Below, in pieces: positions 9,964 through 19,112 of a stretch of DNA of 64,000 nt. The translations under genes and the position numbers were made by a program. The stretch is from Ruegeria halocynthiae. Its GTDB lineage: Bacteria > Pseudomonadota > Alphaproteobacteria > Rhodobacterales > Rhodobacteraceae. Under the pieces are notes generated by a model that worked only from the letters and a program-made list of their open reading frames with translations, was not told where the DNA came from and made no database searches. Numbering within the stretch: the first letter of the stretch is position 1; every line of letters begins with the position of its first letter. The stretch covers positions 204,495 to 268,494 of the forward strand of contig NZ_FNNP01000004.1 in assembly GCF_900106805.1 (NCBI RefSeq). The letters run 5' to 3'.

Positions 9964-10953
9964 TCAAACCAACCCCGCCTCACGCAATAATTCAACCATA
10001 TTTGCCTCCGGCCTTGGGCCGATATGGCTGATCACTTCTCGGGCGCAGACGTTGCCAATGCGAGCGCAGGTTTCAAAGTCGCGACCGGTGGCCATGCCGA
10101 ACAGGAATCCGGCGGCGAACTGATCTCCTGCTCCGGTTGCATCTACAGGAACAACTTTTTCCACCGGTACATCCGTGCGTTTGCCGTCGCTCAGGACAGT
10201 CACGCCGTCACCGGACCGGGTACAGACAACCAAGGGGCAGATTTCTGCGGTCTTGGCCAGTGCCTCCTCAAGATCGTCGGTTTCGAACAGCGATTTGATC
10301 TCGGCCTCGTTGCCGATAACAAAATCGAGTTCGTTCTCGATCAGCAGCAGGAAATCGACGCGGTGGCGTTCCACGCAGAATGGGTCGGATATGGCGATAC
10401 CCGCCTTGCCGCCGCTTTTGTGGCAATTGCGTGCGGCCTCCAAGAACGCCGCTTTTCCTTTTTCTTTGTCGAACAGATACCCTTCGAGGAACATGATCTG
10501 GCTTTTGCCCGCGACCTCTTCCGAGACATCGGCCGAGGACAGTTCGGATGAGATGCCGAGGTAAGTGTTCATCGACCGCTCTCCATCGGGCGAGACAAAG
10601 ATCATCGAACGCGACGTTGGCAGCTCTCCACCCGGGACCGGAGGGTTCACGAAGTCGACGCCGTCTTCGTACATCGCATCCGCATAGAACCGGCCCAAAG
10701 CGTCATCATGTACCCGCCCGATAAATGCCGCGTCCAACCCCAGCGCGCCCGCTCCGGCGATGGTATTTGCAACTGAGCCACCGGGCGTCTGCACCCGGCC
10801 TTCCATCGAGGCATACAGGACCTCACCGCGTTCCTGCTCGATCAACTGCATGATGCCCTTTTCGATGCCCATGAGTTCCAGAAAACTGTCATCTGCCTGG
10901 GAAATCACGTCCACAACAGCATTACCGATGCCGGTCAGTTGGTAGGTCTTCAT
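9964..10953 (-). CDS. PfkB family carbohydrate/nucleoside kinase (adenosine kinase-like)
   Basis: The 329-residue product is a ribokinase-family kinase with both PfkB signatures: the substrate-side GGSVANTIAGAGALG near residue 58 and the C-terminal DATGAGDQFAAGFLFG near residue 270, where the Asp of GAGD is the catalytic base. The pattern resembles alphaproteobacterial proteins annotated as adenosine kinase, but sugar substrates cannot be excluded. Its ATG overlaps the stop of nth by four bases, so the two are cotranscribed. Confidence 0.85.
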   Translation of the reverse strand: MKTYQLTGIGNAVVDVISQADDSFLELMGIEKGIMQLIEQERGEVLYASMEGRVQTPGGSVANTIAGAGALGLDAAFIGRVHDDALGRFYADAMYEDGVDFVNPPVPGGELPTSRSMIFVSPDGERSMNTYLGISSELSSADVSEEVAGKSQIMFLEGYLFDKEKGKAAFLEAARNCHKSGGKAGIAISDPFCVERHRVDFLLLIENELDFVIGNEAEIKSLFETDDLEEALAKTAEICPLVVCTRSGDGVTVLSDGKRTDVPVEKVVPVDATGAGDQFAAGFLFGMATGRDFETCARIGNVCAREVISHIGPRPEANMVELLREAGLV

Positions 10954-11594
10954 TGGGTCTTGTCCTCAAATTCGCAGAGATCGCGGATGATACAGGTGGG
11001 GCACTGCGGTTTGCGTGCCTTACAGTGATAGCGGCCATGCAGGATCAGCCAGTGATGCGCATGGAGTTGAAAGTCGGTGGGTATGTTATCTTCAATGGCG
11101 CGTTCAACTGCGTCCACATGTTTGCCGGGGCAGATGCCGGTGCGGTTGCCGACGCGGAAAATATGTGTATCCACGGCCTGCGCCGGATAGCGCCACCACA
11201 TGTTCAGAACTACATTGGCTGTCTTACGCCCGACGCCGGGCAGTGACTGCAGCGCGGCGCGCGAGTTGGGCACTTCGCCGTCGTAGTCATCGACCAGAAT
11301 GCGGCTGAGTTTGATGACGTTCTTGGCCTTTTGCCGAAACAAACCGATGGTCTTGATATGCTGAGTCAGGCCTTCTTCACCCAGATCCAGCATCATTTGC
11401 GGTGTATAGGCGATCTTGAACAGTTCTTTCGTCGCCTTGTTGACCCCGGCATCTGTCGCCTGCGCGGAAAGCGCCACGGCGACGACCAGCGTATAGACGT
11501 TCACATGATCCAGTTCGCCTTTGGGTTCAGGATCAGCCTCCTGAAACCGGGTAAAGATCTCGCGGATCGTGTGATATCCAAGCTGTTTTGCCAT
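10950..11594 (-). CDS. nth: Endonuclease III (DNA glycosylase/AP lyase)
   Basis: This base-excision repair enzyme removes oxidised pyrimidines. It has the helix-hairpin-helix LPGVGRKTANVVLN with the catalytic Lys just before it, the catalytic Asp in VDTHIFRV, and a C-terminal 4Fe-4S cluster with the exact C-x6-C-x2-C-x5-C spacing. From ATG 11594 (preceded by AAGGCCGGA) it has 214 residues, matching the usual 211. An upstream ATG at 11642 would add 16 residues without a good ribosome binding site. It is coupled to the PfkB kinase downstream. Confidence 0.93.
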   Translation of the reverse strand: MAKQLGYHTIREIFTRFQEADPEPKGELDHVNVYTLVVAVALSAQATDAGVNKATKELFKIAYTPQMMLDLGEEGLTQHIKTIGLFRQKAKNVIKLSRILVDDYDGEVPNSRAALQSLPGVGRKTANVVLNMWWRYPAQAVDTHIFRVGNRTGICPGKHVDAVERAIEDNIPTDFQLHAHHWLILHGRYHCKARKPQCPTCIIRDLCEFEDKTQ

Positions 11595-11712
11595 TCCGGC
11601 CTTAATGCCGCCCGACGCCTCGTGACACAAGCCCAAAGCCATTGCGCAAGTTCCGGGTCGCGGGGGCGTGACCTGCGCGCTATGATTTAGTCAAGCGAAT
11701 GAGGTGAGAGCC

Positions 11713-12564
11713 ATGAACATCCAGAACCCGGAAAGCGGATATCACTACAATGTCATGCGGCGCGCGATTGAGCTGATTGATCAGGGCGGCGAGAGCCTGA
11801 GCCTCGAAGACCTTGCTCGTCAGATGGATATGAGCCCGGCGCATTTCCAACGGTTGTTTTCACGCTGGACCGGGGTGTCCCCGAAACGATACCAGCAATA
11901 CCTGACGCTGGGCCACGCCAAGGCATTGCTGCGCGAACGATTCACGACGCTTGAGACGGCCCACAACGTGGGCCTGTCGGGCAGCGGGCGGTTGCACGAT
12001 CTGTTCCTGAAATGGGAATCCATGAGCCCCGGCGAATACGCCCGCAAAGGCGCCGGGTTGACGATTTACGGGGGCTGGTTCGAAAGCCCGTTTGGTGCCG
12101 CGCTGGTCATGGGTACCGTCAAAGGCATTTGTGGCATGGCGTTCGGCTCCGAGACCGGCGAAGAAGCAGCGATGGAAGACATGCTGTCGCGTTGGCCGCA
12201 GGCAGCGTTTGTCGAAGATCCGATGCGTCTGCGCCCCTGGGTGCTCAGCGCGTTTGGCGCGGCGAGCGACCGGTTGACGCCAACCCCACTTTATCTGATC
12301 GGTTCATCGCTACAGATCAAAGTGTGGGAAGCGCTGATGCATATCCCTTCGGGGCAGGTCACCACGTATTCCGAGATTGCACAGCGCGTTGGTTCGCCGC
12401 AGGCGGTTCGGGCTGTGGGTACAGCGGTGGGACGGAACCCGGTTAGCTGGCTGATCCCCTGTCATCGCGCCCTGCGCAAATCCGGGGGACTAGGCGGCTA
12501 TCACTGGGGTCTGCCAGTCAAGCGAGCGATGCTGGCCTTTGAGGCGGCGCAGGCGGACGCCTGA
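11713..12564 (+). CDS. AraC-type HTH fused to O6-methylguanine-DNA methyltransferase (Ada-like)
   Basis: The protein (283 residues) has an AraC/Ada helix-turn-helix region at about residues 15-105 (SLEDLARQMDMSPAHFQRLF and the following helix) and a C-terminal methyltransferase domain ending with the active site IPCHRAL at about residue 240, whose Cys accepts the alkyl group. It lacks the N-terminal zinc/Cys phosphotriester-repair domain of E. coli Ada, so methyl-phosphotriester sensing through that domain is not possible here. ATG 11713 is preceded by GAGG. It is divergent from nth, another DNA-repair gene. Confidence 0.88.
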   Translation: MNIQNPESGYHYNVMRRAIELIDQGGESLSLEDLARQMDMSPAHFQRLFSRWTGVSPKRYQQYLTLGHAKALLRERFTTLETAHNVGLSGSGRLHDLFLKWESMSPGEYARKGAGLTIYGGWFESPFGAALVMGTVKGICGMAFGSETGEEAAMEDMLSRWPQAAFVEDPMRLRPWVLSAFGAASDRLTPTPLYLIGSSLQIKVWEALMHIPSGQVTTYSEIAQRVGSPQAVRAVGTAVGRNPVSWLIPCHRALRKSGGLGGYHWGLPVKRAMLAFEAAQADA

Positions 12565-12741
12565 TTGACAGAATGCTGTGCCGGTGCCAAAAGGTGCCGC
12601 AGGTTAGGGTCCCCTGCTGTTCGCGGTCATTTGGCTTTGGTGAAACCCGGCAAGATAAACATCTGTTGCCCTTTCCAGGCGCGCGGATGGCAATGCGAAC
12701 CCCGTCCTGACTTTGCGCCCGTTCAAGGAAACGAGGCAAAT

Positions 12742-13176
12742 ATGACTCTGTCACAAGACATCGCTCCGATTGAGGAGCTGAAAGCGCAGGCGAAGCGCCT
12801 GCGACAAAAACTTGGATCTGCAGATCTGCAGATAACTCATGGCGAAGCCTTGGAGCTTTTGGCCCATCAGTACGGCGCGCGGGACTGGAATACGCTGCAC
12901 GCAATGGCCGGAAACCGTATGCGTCTGCGGGTTGGGGATCGGGTTGAGGGTCAGTATCTGGGCCAGCCATTCAGCGCGGAAATTCGTAGTATGACTATGC
13001 TGGGCGATGGGTCTCATCGCAGAGTCACATTGCATTTCGATAAGCCCGTCGATGTGGTTCGGTTCGACAGCTTTTCCGCCTTCCGACAGCGCGTAACCGG
13101 AGAGATTGGCTGGGATGGCAGATCCACAAGGCAAACGTCAGATGGTGAGCCGCAGCTTGTGGTGCGGCCCGCCTGA
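12742..13176 (+). CDS. Small conserved protein of the Glyoxalase_8 type
   Basis: A 144-residue protein. The N-terminal half (IEELKAQAKRLRQKL, then HGEALELLAHQYGARDWNTLHA) matches the short conserved module found in proteins annotated as glyoxalase superfamily in Rhodobacteraceae. The C-terminal half (about 60 residues, beta-rich) follows GDRVEGQYLGQPF and may form a small barrel. No catalytic function is assigned; no metal ligands of true glyoxalases were recognised. The ATG at 12742 was chosen because the homologous region begins there; the reading frame continues upstream to 12565 without recognisable homology. Confidence 0.6.
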   Translation: MTLSQDIAPIEELKAQAKRLRQKLGSADLQITHGEALELLAHQYGARDWNTLHAMAGNRMRLRVGDRVEGQYLGQPFSAEIRSMTMLGDGSHRRVTLHFDKPVDVVRFDSFSAFRQRVTGEIGWDGRSTRQTSDGEPQLVVRPA

Positions 13177-13179
13177 GAA

Positions 13180-13212
13180 AGCGGGCGAGGCAAATTTCAC
13201 GCCTCGCCCGCT
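13180..13212. terminator. Bidirectional terminator
   Basis: A perfect 12-bp inverted repeat AGCGGGCGAGGC / GCCTCGCCCGCT with a nine-base loop lies between two convergent genes (stop at 13176 plus strand, stop at 13233 minus strand). Confidence 0.8.
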
Positions 13213-13232
13213 ATTCGTGAATTGGTCGTTGG

Positions 13233-14672
13233 CTACTTGGCGGCCCAACCACCGACGGCCTTGACCTCAAGGAAATCCTCAAGCCCCCAGACGCCGCCTT
13301 CGCGCCCGTTGCCGGATTGCTTCATCCCGCCAAACGGGGACCCCGCACCGCGCGATTGGCCGTTCATCTCGACCATACCGGACCGCAGCGCCCGAGCCAT
13401 CCGATTGGCGCGGTCGCCGTCCTGTGTCTGAACATAGTTGGTCAGCCCGTAGGGCGTGTCATTGGCGATCTCGATGGCCTCTTCTTCGGTATCGAAGGGG
13501 ATCATAGTCAGGACAGGGCCAAAGATTTCCTCACGCGCGACGGTCATTTGGTTGTTGGCATCGGCAAAGACGGTGGGGCGGACATAGTAGCCTTTGTTCA
13601 GGCCCTCAGGACGACCCGTGCCGCCTGCAACCAGACGCGCCCCTTCGTCGATACCTTTTTGGATCAGGTCTTGGATCTTGCTCCACTGCACCTCATTCAC
13701 CACGGGCCCGATATGGCGGCCTTCCTCGGATGCGCTGCCCACAGTGACTTTGTTTGCCACTTCGGCGGCGGTCTCAACCGCCTGGTCATAGATCGGGCGC
13801 TGCACCAGCATTCGGCTGGGCGCGTTGCAACTTTGGCCGGTGTTGTTCATCATATGCAGGACGCCGCGCTTGACGGCTTTCTCATCCGCATCAGCAAAGA
13901 CCACATTTGCCCCTTTGCCGCCCAATTCCAGATGCACCTTCTTCAAGGTATCTGCGGCGTTCTTGGAAATCGCGGTTCCGGCACGGGTCGAACCGGTAAA
14001 GCTGACCATATCCACATCCGGGTGCCCGGAAAGCCGCGAGCCGACGCCCACACCATCGCCGTTGACCAGATTGAAGACGCCGGCCGGAAAGCCCGCCTCA
14101 TCCATCATCTCAGCAAAGATCATTGCGTTCAGCGGGCTCTGCTCCGAGGGCTTCAACACCATGGTGCAGCCTGCAATCGCTGCTGCCCCAACCTTCAGCG
14201 TGACCTGATTCATCGGCCAGTTCCAAGGTGTGATCAGGGCGGCCACACCAACGGCTTCGTAGATGATCCGGTCGTTCGGGGCATGATCGCCCAGCGGGCG
14301 GTCGAATTGGAACGCTTTGGCGGCGCGGATGAAATTCTTGAGGTGATAGATACCCGCGCCGGATTGCTGAGTGCGCGCCATGTCAATCGGCGCACCCATT
14401 TCCACCGACATTGCCTGCGCCAGATCTTCAGAACGTGCAGCATAGATATCGACCAGCTTCTCTACCATCGCGATACGTTCTTCAACCGGCGTTGCCATCC
14501 AGCCGGGAAAGGCAGCTTTGGCCGCGGCGACCGCCGCGTTTGCGTCCGCTTCTGACCCCAGTGAGATCACTGCGCAGGGTTCTTCGGTCGAGGGGTCGAT
14601 CACCTCGAAATCATTCGGTGCCGATGGGGCAACCCATTTGCCGTTGATATAGAAATCGCGTTTTTCGATCAT
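13233..14672 (-). CDS. NAD(P)+-dependent aldehyde dehydrogenase
   Basis: This 479-residue protein is a full aldehyde dehydrogenase: the PWNWP cofactor-side motif, the general base Glu in LELGGKGAN (about 245), the catalytic Cys in NTGQSCNAPSR (about 280), and the EEIFGPVL motif. The substrate cannot be defined. ATG 14672 has GGAGG about 5-10 bases upstream. A palindrome resembling TetR-family operators lies just upstream, but no TetR gene is near. Confidence 0.88.
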   Translation of the reverse strand: MIEKRDFYINGKWVAPSAPNDFEVIDPSTEEPCAVISLGSEADANAAVAAAKAAFPGWMATPVEERIAMVEKLVDIYAARSEDLAQAMSVEMGAPIDMARTQQSGAGIYHLKNFIRAAKAFQFDRPLGDHAPNDRIIYEAVGVAALITPWNWPMNQVTLKVGAAAIAGCTMVLKPSEQSPLNAMIFAEMMDEAGFPAGVFNLVNGDGVGVGSRLSGHPDVDMVSFTGSTRAGTAISKNAADTLKKVHLELGGKGANVVFADADEKAVKRGVLHMMNNTGQSCNAPSRMLVQRPIYDQAVETAAEVANKVTVGSASEEGRHIGPVVNEVQWSKIQDLIQKGIDEGARLVAGGTGRPEGLNKGYYVRPTVFADANNQMTVAREEIFGPVLTMIPFDTEEEAIEIANDTPYGLTNYVQTQDGDRANRMARALRSGMVEMNGQSRGAGSPFGGMKQSGNGREGGVWGLEDFLEVKAVGGWAAK

Positions 14673-14696
14673 GGCTCATCCTCCGGAACAGGAATC

Positions 14697-14716
14697 AATC
14701 GACCGGTCGGTCGGTT
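14697..14716. promoter_or_regulatory. Candidate TetR-type operator
   Basis: CGACCGGTCG (14700-14709) is a perfect palindrome extended to the right by GTCGGTT. It has the GACCGGTC core seen in several TetR-family operators and sits 25-45 bp upstream of the aldehyde dehydrogenase ATG. Confidence 0.45.
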
Positions 14717-14765
14717 TTCATGTGCACTCTGTCACCCGCCCCGGTTAGGGGCAAGGGAAAATCAA

Positions 14766-14779
14766 AATTTGATCAAATT
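14766..14779. promoter_or_regulatory. AT-rich palindrome upstream of the peroxiredoxin
   Basis: AATTTGATCAAATT is a perfect 14-bp palindrome in an AT-rich stretch of the divergent region between the aldehyde dehydrogenase and peroxiredoxin genes. It could be an operator or part of the promoter; the binding protein is unknown. Confidence 0.35.
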
Positions 14780-14891
14780 ATCTATCTGCCAAATCTTCTG
14801 ACAGAGCAACATGAATGGTTTAACCTCTGCACAAAGTGATTAGGTTGGCAGCAACCGACTCAGAGATTTTCGCAGGAAAAGGAGTTTCCCA

Positions 14892-15542
14892 ATGGGTTTG
14901 CGTATCAATGACACCGTCCCGAATTTCACGGCAGAAACGGATCAGGGCACCGTTCAATTTCATGATTGGATCGGCGACAGCTGGGCCATTCTGTTTTCAC
15001 ACCCCAAGGATTTCACCCCGGTCTGCACCACCGAATTTTCGGCGGTCGCGCAACTGAACGATGAATGGGCGGCGCGCAACACCAAAGTGATGGGCGTGTC
15101 TGTCGATGGTGTCGAAGACCACAAGAAGTGGAAAAAGGATATCGAGGCTTACGGCAACGCCAACCCCGGTTTCCCGATCATCGCCGATGATGGCTTGGCC
15201 GTGTCCAAAGCCTTCGACATGCTTCCTGCCGAGGCTTACATGCCCGATGGCCGCACACCTGCGGACAGCGCCACCGTGCGCTCGGTCTTTATCATCGGTC
15301 CCGACAAGCAGCTGAAACTGTCAATGACCTATCCGATGACCGTAGGCCGCAACTTTGCCGAGATCCTGCGCGCGCTGGACGGCCTGCAGATGAGCGCCAA
15401 GGGTGTTGCCACCCCCGCCAACTGGGTGCCGGGAGAAGATGTAATCATCCCGCCAGCGGTCTCGAACGACGAAGCGAAAGAGAAGTTCGGCGAATTCGAA
15501 ACGATCTTCCCATACCTGCGCAAGACCAAAGCGCCGTCGTGA
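14892..15542 (+). CDS. 1-Cys peroxiredoxin (Prx6-type)
   Basis: This is a 216-residue thiol peroxidase of the AhpC/TSA superfamily. The peroxidatic Cys lies in the motif FTPVCTTE at about residues 42-49. No other cysteine is present, so there is no resolving Cys and the enzyme is a 1-Cys type; the length and the C-terminal dimerisation extension (VPGEDVIIPP) match the Prx6 family. It reduces peroxides with an external thiol donor. ATG 14892 has AAAAGGAG upstream. It is transcribed alone. Confidence 0.92.
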   Translation: MGLRINDTVPNFTAETDQGTVQFHDWIGDSWAILFSHPKDFTPVCTTEFSAVAQLNDEWAARNTKVMGVSVDGVEDHKKWKKDIEAYGNANPGFPIIADDGLAVSKAFDMLPAEAYMPDGRTPADSATVRSVFIIGPDKQLKLSMTYPMTVGRNFAEILRALDGLQMSAKGVATPANWVPGEDVIIPPAVSNDEAKEKFGEFETIFPYLRKTKAPS

Positions 15543-15553
15543 TTAGCTAAAAG

Positions 15554-15580
15554 ACAGACGGAGGGCACCCGCCCTCTGTC
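15554..15580 (+). terminator. Possible terminator after the peroxiredoxin
   Basis: GAGGGC-ACCC-GCCCTC (15561-15576) forms a six-pair hairpin that can be extended with a bulge to GACAG/CTGTC. There is no strong T run, so the call is moderate. Confidence 0.4.
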
Positions 15581-15623
15581 ACTTCTGGCGTGCAAACCGC
15601 AATTCCACGCAGGGGTCGCGGGA

Positions 15624-16619
15624 TTAATGTACGAAAGCGGATATGGCCTCGGTGGGTGCGGAAAGATCCGGGCGCAGCATACGCACCTCATGAGGCTTCA
15701 GCACTGGAAGCGCGGTTTCAGCATATGCACCCTTGTCAAATCGTAGCTCTGGGAACAGGGTGAAAAGCTCTTCTTTTGTGGCCGCGGACATCGCATCCAG
15801 CGTGCAGTCACCCGGAAAGAAGGACTCGGACCATACACCGTCAACGTTTACCAGTTCATGCCGGTCAAACAGGATGTGAATATATTCCACATTCTTTTCA
15901 GGGGGCATCTGCGTAATTGTATCGCCATTTACCAAGGCTTTGGCGGGGGCCAGCATCGTCCGGTTGAAATAGTGCAGCTCCAACGAAGGCGAGGAAACGA
16001 CCATACGATGCTGGGGCGATACCATCATGTCACGCGCGGGCAGCTGGTTCCCAAGACTTCCTGCCTTGAAGCGGATCGGGCAGAATTTTGGTGTATGCTG
16101 TTGGTCCCGCCTGCTTAGGTGTCGACGGCCCACCCAGCGGACAGGGCGGCTGCTGCCATCCCCAACAATAATATGATCCCCCGGTTTCACGGTCTCAATC
16201 GGCTTTTCCCCGGCTGGGGTCAGGATCATCGAACCTGCGGTGAAACAGACAAAGGACGGAAGCGTGTTATACTGGGCAGGAGGTGCTGTACTCTGTGTTT
16301 GGGTATTGCCAGAAAGTATATCGTTAACCGAGACGGTTCCCGAAGTGACAACGATATACTGCGTGCCGGAAAACTGCAGCAGCGTATACGTGACCGGAGC
16401 CCCCCCGACAGTCGCACTGTAGCCCTCAAAAATCTGGAAGTTTTCTGAATTGCCAAGCCCGGGAATCGAGCTGGTATCAAACTGCTCGCTACCATCGGAA
16501 TCCGGGTCTTCAAGCAGATTATCGTCATCTGTGATTTCAACCAGAAAGGCCTCTGTCACGGTGACATTGGGGTTGAATAGAGGGTCGGCGCTTACCTCGT
16601 AGACAGTAAAGAAAGGCAT
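15624..16619 (-). CDS. Hint-domain protein
   Basis: The 331-residue product has an N-terminal domain of about 130 residues that is not recognised and a Hint (Hedgehog/intein-like, Hint_2) domain that begins at [18 protein letters not shown] and runs through VSPQHRMVV to the HELVNVDG and ESFFPG segments. In Rhodobacteraceae many such proteins occur, often secreted, and the Hint fold suggests autoproteolysis or self-splicing-related chemistry, although no C-terminal cleavage product is obvious here. It ends with an additional tail of about 60 residues. No signal peptide is visible. Confidence 0.8.
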   Translation of the reverse strand: MPFFTVYEVSADPLFNPNVTVTEAFLVEITDDDNLLEDPDSDGSEQFDTSSIPGLGNSENFQIFEGYSATVGGAPVTYTLLQFSGTQYIVVTSGTVSVNDILSGNTQTQSTAPPAQYNTLPSFVCFTAGSMILTPAGEKPIETVKPGDHIIVGDGSSRPVRWVGRRHLSRRDQQHTPKFCPIRFKAGSLGNQLPARDMMVSPQHRMVVSSPSLELHYFNRTMLAPAKALVNGDTITQMPPEKNVEYIHILFDRHELVNVDGVWSESFFPGDCTLDAMSAATKEELFTLFPELRFDKGAYAETALPVLKPHEVRMLRPDLSAPTEAISAFVH

Positions 16620-16730
16620 ATTCTACAACACTTCCTAAAACTATAAGGGATATAATTTCTGTTGATACACTTTATGCGTGTGGAAATAAACAGTTGAGAG
16701 TGTTTGGTCACCGTCGGGCGAGGGGCAAAC

Positions 16731-16758
16731 AAAAAAACCCCGGCCAAAGCCGGGGTTT
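16731..16758 (-). terminator. Intrinsic terminator of pnp
   Basis: AAACCCCGGC, a four-base loop and GCCGGGGTTT make a ten-pair stem. On the minus strand it runs on into further T residues. It lies about 30 bp past the pnp stop. Confidence 0.88.
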
Positions 16759-16785
16759 CTTGCGTTGTGACAGAGAGTTGGCAGA

Positions 16786-18936
16786 TTATTCTGCGCTTTC
16801 CTCTTTCTTTTCTTTCTTCTCGGGAACGACCTCTTCGCCGGTTTCCTGATCGACCACTTTCATCGACAGGCGAACCTTGCCGCGATCGTCAAAGCCCAGC
16901 AGCTTGACCTTCACTTCCTGACCTTCCTTCAGAACATCTGACGGGTGGTTCAGGCGGCGGTTTTCGATCTGGGACACGTGGACCAGACCGTCGCGCTTGC
17001 CAAAGAAGTTCACGAAGGCACCGAAGTCGACGATCTTGACCACTTTACCGGTGTAAACCTGACCTTCTTCCGGCTCAGCAACGATCGAGTGGATCATCTC
17101 ATAGGCCTTCTTGATCGATTCACCGTCGGGCGAGGCGATCTTGATGACGCCATCGTCGTTGATGTCGACCTTGGCACCCGAAACTTCGACGATCTCGCGG
17201 ATGACCTTACCGCCCGAGCCGATCACTTCACGGATCTTGTCGGTCGGGATGTTCATGGTCTCGATGCGCGGCGCATGGATCGAGAAATCGTTGGTCTCGG
17301 ACAGGGCTTTGCTCATCTCACCCAAGATGTGCATCCGGCCGTCTTTGGCTTGTGACAGGGCCTTTTCCATGATCTCAGGCGTGATGCCCGCGACCTTGAT
17401 GTCCATCTGCAAAGAGGTGATGCCGTTTTCGGTTCCCGCCACTTTGAAGTCCATGTCGCCCAGGTGGTCTTCGTCACCCAGAATGTCCGACAGGATGGCA
17501 TATTCGCCGTCATCTTCCAGGATCAGGCCCATGGCCACACCGGCAACGGCTGATTTCAACGGAACACCCGCATCCATCATCGACAACGAACCGCCGCAGA
17601 CAGACGCCATCGAGCTGGAGCCGTTGGATTCAGTGATCTCCGACACGATGCGGATCGTGTAGGGGAAGTCGGTCGCCGCAGGCAGAACCGCCTGCAAGGC
17701 GCGCCATGCCAACTTACCATGGCCGATCTCGCGACGGCCAGGGCCCATGACCCGGCCAACTTCACCAACCGAATACGGAGGGAAGTTGTAATGCAGCAGG
17801 AAGTTCGATTTGAAGTTGCCATGCAGCGCGTCGATGAACTGTTCATCGTCACCGGTGCCCAGCGTGGTCACAGCCAGCGCCTGCGTTTCACCACGGGTGA
17901 ACAGGGCAGACCCATGGGTCCGTGGCAGCATTCCGGTTTCCGAAACGATACTGCGGATCTCGTCGGTCGCACGACCGTCGATCCGCTTGCCCGTTTTGAC
18001 AACGTCACCACGCAGAATGCCAGCTTCAAGCTTTTTGAGGGCTGAACCAAGGTTGCTGTCTTCCAACTGCTCTTCGCTCAGCGATTCTTTGATCGCGGTG
18101 CGGGCAGCGGCAACAGCGGCAGTGCGCTCTTGCTTGTCGGTGATCGCGAAGGCGGCGCGCATTTGCTCTTCACCGGCAGCTTTGACAGCTGCGGACAGCT
18201 CTGAATAATCAGGCGCCTGGAAGTCAAACGGCTCTTTCGCGGCGTCTTCGGCCAGTGCGATGATCAGGTCGATAACCGGCTGAATCTGCTCGTGCGCGAA
18301 TTTGACCGCACCCAGCATTTCGGCTTCGGACAGCTCATACGCTTCTGATTCAACCATCATCACGGCATCTTTGGTGCCGGCAACAACCAGATCCAGACGC
18401 TGTTCGGGGTTCAGGCGCAGGTCCTGCATGTCATCAACGGTTGGGTTCAGGACGTAATCGCCATCCTCAAAACCAACGCGGCAACCGGCGATCGGGCCCA
18501 TGAACGGTGCGCCAGACAGGGTAAGCGCAGCGGACGCCGCGATCATCGCAACTATGTCGGGGTCGTTGACCAGATCGTGGCTCAGCACGGTGCACATCAC
18601 CAGAACTTCGTTCTTGAAGCCATCGACGAACAGCGGGCGGATCGGACGGTCGATCAGACGCGCAGTCAGCGTCTCTTTCTCGGTCGGGCGCGCCTCGCGC
18701 TTGAAGAAACCGCCTGGAACTTTACCGGCGGCATAGTATTTCTCTTGATAGTGTACGGTCAGCGGGAAAAAGTCCTGACCGGGTTTTTGCGCCCGCGCAA
18801 AGGTCACGTTTGCCATGACGCTGGTTTCGCCCAGCGTGGCAATCACGCTGCCGTCGGCCTGACGGGCAACCTTGCCGGTTTCCAGTGTCAGCGTTTCTTC
18901 GCCCCACTGAATTGATTTCTTTGTTACATCAAACAT
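16786..18936 (-). CDS. pnp: Polyribonucleotide nucleotidyltransferase (PNPase)
   Basis: A 716-residue protein with the complete PNPase layout: first RNase PH domain (from about 12), helical linker, second RNase PH domain including the [23 protein letters not shown] segment, a KH domain ([15 protein letters not shown], about 565) and an S1 domain ([20 protein letters not shown], about 625) ending in an acidic/lysine-rich tail. It degrades RNA 3' to 5' with phosphate. In many alphaproteobacteria rpsO lies immediately upstream. Here rpsO lies 7.5 kb away and pnp has its own leader with two hairpins. Confidence 0.97.
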   Translation of the reverse strand: MFDVTKKSIQWGEETLTLETGKVARQADGSVIATLGETSVMANVTFARAQKPGQDFFPLTVHYQEKYYAAGKVPGGFFKREARPTEKETLTARLIDRPIRPLFVDGFKNEVLVMCTVLSHDLVNDPDIVAMIAASAALTLSGAPFMGPIAGCRVGFEDGDYVLNPTVDDMQDLRLNPEQRLDLVVAGTKDAVMMVESEAYELSEAEMLGAVKFAHEQIQPVIDLIIALAEDAAKEPFDFQAPDYSELSAAVKAAGEEQMRAAFAITDKQERTAAVAAARTAIKESLSEEQLEDSNLGSALKKLEAGILRGDVVKTGKRIDGRATDEIRSIVSETGMLPRTHGSALFTRGETQALAVTTLGTGDDEQFIDALHGNFKSNFLLHYNFPPYSVGEVGRVMGPGRREIGHGKLAWRALQAVLPAATDFPYTIRIVSEITESNGSSSMASVCGGSLSMMDAGVPLKSAVAGVAMGLILEDDGEYAILSDILGDEDHLGDMDFKVAGTENGITSLQMDIKVAGITPEIMEKALSQAKDGRMHILGEMSKALSETNDFSIHAPRIETMNIPTDKIREVIGSGGKVIREIVEVSGAKVDINDDGVIKIASPDGESIKKAYEMIHSIVAEPEEGQVYTGKVVKIVDFGAFVNFFGKRDGLVHVSQIENRRLNHPSDVLKEGQEVKVKLLGFDDRGKVRLSMKVVDQETGEEVVPEKKEKKEESAE

Positions 18937-18951
18937 ATGCGTATCCTAGAA

Positions 18952-19006
18952 GGGAGCACTCCCGGCCCTCCGGGTCTCCCGTTTGCATGGCGGCCCCATT
19001 GCCGCC
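18952..19006 (-). promoter_or_regulatory. Structured leader of pnp (two hairpins)
   Basis: On the minus strand a first hairpin GGCGGC/GCCGCC (19006-18989) is followed by a second, nested hairpin made of an outer GGGAG/CTCCC and an inner CCCGG/CCGGG stem (18980-18952), ending 15 bases before the pnp ATG. Stable leader hairpins processed by RNase III are the basis of PNPase autoregulation in E. coli; a similar role here is inference. Confidence 0.5.
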
Positions 19007-19112
19007 GATCCCATTTTTATTTTCGTCTGAGTGCCGGGATCAGGGCACAACGTCTCAGATACCGCGCGCATACATGAGATTGCGCTGGAAGGAAAGAGAA
19101 AGTGATCCCGGT

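Noticed and set aside
13317..14555. A 412-codon frame opposite the aldehyde dehydrogenase
   Set aside because: The minus-strand protein carries intact ALDH motifs, so the plus frame is a shadow.
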